Assembly (NCBI GenBank): GCA_022838965.1
Contig: JALHDK010000093.1
Coordinates: forward strand, 1 to 7,602
DNA: 7,602 bases
Source of the DNA: Actinomycetales bacterium
Lineage (GTDB): Bacteria; Actinomycetota; Actinomycetes; Actinomycetales; Actinomycetaceae
Reading direction: 5' to 3'
Positions 1 through 6,200 of the stretch are shown one piece after another. Each line of letters opens with the position of its first letter. The first letter of the stretch is position 1. The notes under the pieces were generated by a model, which was given only the letters and a program-made list of their open reading frames with translations, was not told the DNA's origin and searched no databases. The position numbers and the translations under genes were made by a program.

Positions 1-59
1 GCCGGCCCCGGTGCCCGCGCCCGCGCCTGCGGAGGAGCCGGCCCCGGTGCCCGCGCCCG
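1..59 (+). repeat. 36-bp tandem repeat encoding PAPVPAP
   Basis: Bases 1-23 recur exactly at 37-59, a 23-bp identity with a 36-bp (12-codon) period. Both copies encode PAPVPAP in the open frame; the first is followed by APAEE and the second by VEGAD. The array is cut by the window edge, so more copies probably lie upstream. Confidence 0.85.
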
Positions 60-205
60 TGGAGGGGGCGGACCCGCCCCTCGCGGAGGACCTCACCCTT
101 CCCGCCACGATGAGTGACCCGGAGCCGTTGCCCGAGCCTCCCCCCGCAGCCGCGCCTGAGGCCGCCGCCACCTCACTCGATGCCCCCGCCGGCAGCCCGC
201 CCGCC
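2..205 (+). other. Pro/Ala/Glu-rich linker region of the giant protein
   Basis: Residues 1-68 are dominated by Pro, Ala and Glu, with PAPVPAP and PEPLPEPPPAAAPEAA stretches and no hydrophobic strand pattern. Such segments usually form extended, flexible spacers between a secreted protein's N-terminal part and its folded repeats, or span a cell-wall layer. It ends where the beta-strand pattern begins (VEGGDDVVITL). An in-frame ATG at 110-112 lies inside the linker but has no convincing ribosome-binding site at the right distance. The frame and repeat pattern continue upstream of it, so I do not take it as the start. Confidence 0.75.
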
Positions 206-3200
206 GTCGAGGGTGGCGACGACGTCGTCATCACCCTCACAGGGGCGGACGATGACGCCGTGCTCGCGGCCTGTGTCCTCGACGGCGGTGCAGCGGGGGT
301 GTGCCTCTCCAGTCGCACCGGTGCGTTTGAGACCATCGCGTTCCCCGTTCCCGCCGGCAGCCTTACCATCCGGGGCGGCCCCGGCGTTGACGCCGTCACC
401 GTCAGCGGCTCCATCGACATCGGCGACGCACACCTCGTCATCGACGCCGAGTCAGTGCTCGTCGAGACCGGGGCGTCCGTCGTGACGCGGGGGGACATCA
501 CGCTGGCCGCCGCCGCGCAGAGCGTGGACGGTGCCGCCACGGCCACCGCCCGCGTCCAGGGTGGGGCGCAGGGCCGCACCGTCCTGGTGACAGCAAGCAC
601 GGCGCAGACCGTGGAGCTGGAAAGCCAGGATGCGAACGCCGGCTACGAGGCCGCCCTCACCTCCCGCGCCATCGCGGAGATCGCCGAGAACGCCTGGGTC
701 GTCGCCACCAGTCTGCAGGTCCTCGCCGAGACGCGCGTGAACCTCACGTGGGCCGGATCCGCCGCCTCCACCACACCCGGCGGAAGCGCCGTCGCGTCCC
801 TCGTGGACGTGACCCTGACCAACGAGACCCGTGCCGGCATCCTCGCCGGCAGTTCCGTGCGGGGCCACGGCGAGAGCCCCGGCCCCCTCGACAGCGTGCG
901 CGTCTCCGCCCTCGACACCACGAACGCGTCCGTCACCATCGCGGACGCGAGCGACCGGTACAGCCTGAACTTCGGCGACTGCGAGCAGAGTTCGTGGTAC
1001 TTCAACTTCGGCAACCTCCAGGCCCACATCGGCCTCAGCCGGGACACCTCTGCCCTGCTCGGGACGGACGTCTCCGCCGCCACCGTCGAGGTGGCCGCCC
1101 GGAACACCGGGAGCGTCGCGGCCAGCGTCACCTCCGACCTCGTCGGCAACGCCCACATTACCGCCACCCGGGACGACGCCGTCGCCCGCGTCACCGGCGC
1201 CAGCCTCACCGTGGGCGGGCTGACCCTCTCGGCCACCACGGACACCACCCACTCGGCGAGCGGCAAGGACGCCCGCATCGATGTCACCGGCGTCACCACC
1301 GCCGCGCTTGCCGACAGCGCGGTGGCCGCCGCCCCGTCCGCCGCCCTCGTGCCGGTGACGATCACGGCCAACGACGCCAGCCGCCTCACCTCCCACGCCG
1401 GGGACCTGATCCTCGTCCCCGGCACCCCGCTCATCACCCAGGCCGCCGCGCTGGCCTGGAACCTGCTGAACCGCACCGCGAGCGCCACCATCACCGCCAC
1501 CCCCATCACCGTCACCGGGGACGTCCTGGTCTCGGCGAAGGGCGACGCCGTCCTCACCTCGACCACCGAGGCCGCGGCGATCGCGGCGCGCACCGGAGCG
1601 ATCGTCACCACCGACCTGGCCGCCCTCGCCGCCCTGTTCGCCGCCAACGTGGTGCGCGGCGCGGTGACGGCGGCGGTCACCGACAGCGACATCTCGGCTG
1701 CCGACGTCACCATCCAGGCGCTCGCCGAGCAGGCCACCATCGACGCGACCTCCCAGGTGAGCGCCCGGGCGGGATCCGGAGTCGCCTCCGTCGACAACCT
1801 CCCGAAGCTCACCCTCGGCGTCGCGATGGCCGTCAACCTCATCGGCTGGGTACTGGGCCAGGACGCGCTCACCGGCTTCCTCACCACTGTTGACGCCCTC
1901 CTCGGCACCGACGTCGGCACCGAGGAGGTCTGGGACGTCACCGCCTCCGCGATCGACTCCGGCATCACCGCCGCCGCCCGCGGCACCTCCGCGGGCAATG
2001 CCACGGTCAAGGCCCGCACCGCCGAGCTCGTCAACGCCACCCTGAGCAACGTCTCCTCCGCCGAGGCGCACGGGGTGGCGTACACCTTCTCCGGCGCCGC
2101 GGGCGCGGTGCTCGCCACCAACAAGGTCAGCAGCAAGGCGCTGGCGACCGTCGCCTCCACCACGGCCACGCGGGTGGTCGTCCGGGCCGCCGGCGCCGTG
2201 GCCGTCCTCGCCGACGACTCCGCCGGCATCTACTCGAACGTGAAGCTCACCGCGGAGTCGATCACCACGAACGACGGCGGGATGCACCAGTACGGCCAGG
2301 CCGCCGACATGCTCATCCCCGCCGACTACTGGACCACCGACGGCGCCGCCACCCTCGAGTTCGGCGACCGGGTGCGCCTCGCCGACTTCGGGTACGGCTC
2401 CGGGCTACTCACCGCGCAGAACCTCGGCACCCAGACCGTCCCGGTGACGGCGTACGACGACCCGTCCACCCTCCCCAACGAGGCCACCGTCGTCACCCTC
2501 GCGGATGACTACGGGGTGGCCCGCTACACCACCGCCTCCGGCATCCGGCTGGTGGCGCGCGGCGACGTCGTCCTCGTGGAGCCCGGGTACGAGCTCGGCG
2601 GGTGGTGGGACACCACCTACCGGTACGTCGGGACCAGCGGCCGGCTCGACCTCGGTGGCGAGGACTACGCCGACCCCGCGCGGTGGCGGGTGGTCGGCGG
2701 CCAGCCCGGCAGCAGCTACCAGTACGTGGGCACGGCCACCACCCTCGACGTCAACCTGCAGGACTACACCGACACCGCGCTGTGGGCGCGGGTCGCCGGC
2801 AGGCCCCTCAGCGTCTACGAGTGGATGGGCACCACCACCTCCATCGCCAACCTCGCCGTCCCCCGGCTCCCCGACGGCACCGCCATCCCCTACACCGACC
2901 TCGGCTGGTGGAAGCCCGTCGCGGTGACCGACTGGATCCCCGAGGGCTTCAACATCACCTCCTCGCCCTCCGTCGGCATCGCCGCCGCCGTGGTGCTCAA
3001 CGACGTGCGGTCCGACGTCGTCGCCACCGTCGTCTTCGCGGAGGTCACCGCCGCCGCCCTCACCGTCGAGGCGCTGGAGCAGGCCGTGATCCGCGCGGAC
3101 GCCGACGTCACCGCCAGCTCGTCGGGTGGCAGCTCGTTCAACGGGCAGGGCACCTCGCTCGCCGTGGCCGGGATCATCGCCACCAACCGGGTGCTGGGCT

Positions 3201-6200
3201 CGGCTGTCGCCCTCGTCACCTCCAGCATCCTGACCATCGCCGGCGACGTCCGCATCGAGGCGCTCAACGTGGCCGAGATCGATGCCACCACCCGCTCGGC
3301 GGCGGCCTCGGGCGCCAACGCGTTCAGCCTGGTCCTCGCGTTCAACACCCTCGGCTGGGAGCCCACCAACCTCTTCTTCAGCACCATCGACGCCCTCCTG
3401 GGTGACCCGCTCATCTCGGAGGCCTTCGACGGCGAGCGCCCGATCGAGGCGCGCGCACTCCTCGAGGGCAGCCCGGTCATCGGCAGCAGCGGTGACGTGC
3501 GGGTGCTCGCCACCTCGGAGGCGACGATCCGGGCGTATGTGGGCAACGACGCCACCTCCGCCCCGGCCGCCCTGTTCGGTGCGGGCGGCATGAGCGTCGG
3601 CTTCGTGCTCTCCTCCAACCGGGTGAGCAGCGGCGCCACCGCCCAGGTGCTCGGCGAGATCCCGGCCGACTACGAACTGGGGGACGCCGTGTTCGGCCTC
3701 GTCCCCGGGGACCGGGTCCTGGATGACTCGGGCCGGATCCACGAGTACATCGGCGCCGGCCGCGCACCCCCGGCAGGCGAGTGGTTCCTCATCCTCGACT
3801 CCTCCATCTTCACGCCCTCCACCGACTGGCGCAGGATCGATGACCTGCCCCGCACCCTCACCGCCGGCTCCCTCACCGTCGAGGCCCACACCGCCGGCAC
3901 CATCGACGCCACCACCGCCCTTCTCGGCAAGGTCTCCCCCACCAACGACGCTGGGGCCGGGATCCTCAACATGTGGGCGAGCAACGTCCTCGACGACTAC
4001 GCGTTCACCTCGAACTCGGGCACGCAGCCAGTGGTGTTCGGTGACCGCGTCCGTGTGGCGGACGACTACGACGGCGACGGCGACGGGACCGTCGACGCCA
4101 TCGCCGGCGCGGTGTTCCAGTTCATGGGCGTCGCCGAGACCCTCGACCTCGCCGCCCCCGCCATCGGCGGCCGGGCGATCCCGTACACCGACCTTGAGTA
4201 CTGGAAGCAGCTCACCCCGGCCAACCTGATCACCGGGGCCGTCAGCTTCGCCGTCCTCAGCGAGATCGGCATCGCCAAGAACAAGACCGGGATGACCGGC
4301 TCCGCCAAGGCCTTCCTCGGCAACGTGGCGTACAACGACGTGCGCAGCACGACCCTCGCCGAGGTCCGGGGCGTGACGGTGACGGCGAGCGGCGCCGTCG
4401 CCGTCGTGGCCGGCAACGAGGCGGCACTCCGGTCCAGCGACTCCAGCGCCATCGCGGCCCGCGAGAGCGGCAGCGTGGTCCTCGTCACCAACGTGGTGCT
4501 CAGCTCGGCCGACGCGCTCGTGACCCGCAGCCCGGTCACCGCCGGTTCGCTGCTGGTGAGCGCCTCCCAGACGGGGCAACTCGAGGCGGTCGCGACCACC
4601 AGCATCGCGGGCGCCAAGATGGCGCTCAGCGCGATCCTCACCTTCAACTCGATCGGGTGGGAGGCCTCGAACGTCTTCTTCAACGCCATCGACGCCCTCC
4701 TCGGCGACCCGCTCATCTCGGAGGCCTTCAAGGGCGAGACCCCGGCCGCGGCGCGGGCGCTGGTCACCGACTCGGAGCTGCACATCGGCGGTGCGATCAC
4801 CGTGACCGCCGATTCGGCCACGCAACTCAACGCGGTCACCGGCAACGAGAACGTGGTCCGGGCCGTCCGGAGCATCATCTTCTCCGGGACCCAGACCAGC
4901 CCCACGGACGCCGCCGCCAAGCAGGGCAAGCCCGGCTACGGCGCCTCCGGTGCCGCGGGTGGCATCCTGCTCGCCTCCAACAAGGTCTCCAGCCTCGCCA
5001 GGGCGGCGATCGAGTTCACGGCGGTGGAGTTCCCGGACGCGCAGGGCGTGGTCACGGCCGGCGGCGGGATCACCGTGGCGGCGCAGGACAGCGCCGGGAT
5101 CAGCGCCCGGAGCACCGTGGTGCAGGACGTGCTGGCGAAGAACGACCTCTCCGGGCTCGTGGACGTGGTGAACAACGTCCTCAACGAGCTCGTCCCGGGC
5201 GGCTACGCCTACACCACGGCCTCGGGGCTCCAATGGCTCGAGACCGGCGACCTGGTCCGCGTGGGTGAGACCTACGCCGGGTGTCCGGGAGGGACGAGCT
5301 GTGGAGACGGCGGCAGCATCTACATGTATCTCGGCGACGACGCCTGGGTGAACCTCGGCGAGACCGCCTATGTGAACATCCTCGACGACCCGAACTCGCT
5401 GTGGAAGAAGTTCTCCACCGGCGCCCCCATCGACTCCTGGTACCCCAACCTCGGCAACTTCACCAACTCCGACGCCCGCGCCGTCGGCATCCTCATCGTG
5501 ATGAACGACCTGCGCGCCGCCGTCGACGCCCACGTGGCGAACGCAAAGGTGACGGCCGCGTCGCTCACCGTCGCCGCCCGGGAGAACGCCTGGATGCAGG
5601 CCGAGGGACTGCTGACCGTCTCCGCCTCCGGCGGCAGCATGTGGGGCAAGGGCACGGTGGTGGCGGGCGGCGGCCAGATCGCCACCAACGTGGTGCTCGC
5701 CGAGGCGCACGCGTACATCGCGGCCAGTGACGTGACCACCACCGGGGATGTCACGGTGACCGCAACGAACACCGCCGGCATCGACGCCACGGTGCTCAGC
5801 TCGGTCAGCAGCGGCGACGGCGCCTTCGCCTTCACGCTCGCCTTCAACACCCTCGGCTGGAAGTCCCAGAACATCCTCTTCAACACGGTCGACGCCATCC
5901 TCGGTGACCCGCTCGTCGCCGAGGCACTCGGCGGGGAGCAGCCCTCCGAGGCCGTGGCGTACATCGCCAACTCGCGGATCACCTCGAGTGGGGGCGGGCT
6001 GACCGTGCTGGCGGACAACGCCGCGAAGCTGAACGCCACGCTCAGCAACGCGGCGGTCTCCAACGCCTCCGCCCTCCAGGGCGCCACCGGCAAGGGTGGC
6101 GGCGGCCTGATCGCCTCCAACAAGGTCTCCGCCCGGGCCGAGGCCTTCATCGCCGAGACCCCGACGTACCTCGCCATCCCGATCGGCACACAGGTGGTGG

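Larger units (their letters stand above)
1440..2911 (+). repeat. Composite repeat unit 1 (divergent)
   Basis: This is the first and most divergent copy of the long unit. The marker Asn residues of the solenoid blocks fall at codons 1469 (LLNRTAS), 1646 (AANVVRG), 1835 (VNLIGW) and 2120 (ATNKVSS). The helical insert is weak: VDALLG is kept at 1889, but the DPLISEAF part is replaced. A DSAGI segment follows at 2216 and two successive Y-x11-GDxV modules at 2327 and 2525, then two ExY/QDY Trp motifs. The last part, AIPYTDLGWWK near 2882-2914, matches the end of unit 2 (AIPYTDLEYWK near 4178-4207). Boundaries are set by the repeat pattern and are approximate. Confidence 0.7.
2912..4201 (+). repeat. 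Composite repeat unit 2
   Basis: This unit has all the marks: NDVRS with Asn at 2999, ATNRVLG (3185), FNTLGW (3344), the helical insert IDALLGDPLISEAF (3386-3427) and SSNRVSS (3617). It then has two closing modules: IPADY with a GDRV at 3707 and a Trp at 3827, then a 'TVEAHTAGTIDA' segment leading to a second Y-x13-GDRVRVADDY module (3998-4069) that carries an Asp/Gly loop. The Asn-to-Asn distances are 62, 53 and 91 residues, almost the same as in unit 4 (61, 53 and 91). Confidence 0.8.
4202..5401 (+). repeat. Composite repeat unit 3
   Basis: Marker Asn codons are at 4334 (NDVRS), 4490 (TNVVLS), 4646 (FNSIGW) and 4979 (ASNKVSS). The helical insert at 4688-4729 has the same peptide as in unit 2, with two synonymous base differences over 14 codons. 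The FNSIGW-to-SNKVSS distance is 111 residues instead of 91, due to an extra stretch of about 20 residues rich in Gly, Ala and Lys near 4888-4950. The unit closes with a DSAGI segment (5087) and a Y-x13-GDLVRV module (5204-5263) that contains the only close Cys pair (CPGGTSC). Confidence 0.8.

Noticed and set aside
110..112. In-frame ATG as possible start of the protein
   Set aside because: The frame is open upstream and shows the PAPVPAP repeat. The nearest purine-rich stretch (ggagga at 85-90) is about 19 bases away, too far for a ribosome-binding site, and the resulting N-terminus has no signal peptide.
98..112. LPATM as a sortase-type LPXTG signal
   Set aside because: It lacks the Gly, lies in a Pro-rich linker far from any C-terminus, and has no hydrophobic segment or basic tail after it.
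488..496. RGD tripeptides at 488-496 and 2558-2566 as integrin-binding sites
   Set aside because: Both sit within common solenoid or module patterns (xGDItL, GDxV), where the Gly-Asp is structural; the preceding Arg is likely chance.
452..2287. Antisense open frame of 611 codons
   Set aside because: Same in-register shadow effect; it ends at a sense TCA codon at 452. The product is a Gly- and Asp-rich string without recognisable features.
2505..3405. Overlapping + strand frames (for example 2505-2927 and 2602-3405)
   Set aside because: These are out-of-frame readings of the giant gene with Pro/Ser/Thr- or Arg/His-rich products, typical of GC-rich shadow frames. The sense frame carries the conserved repeats.
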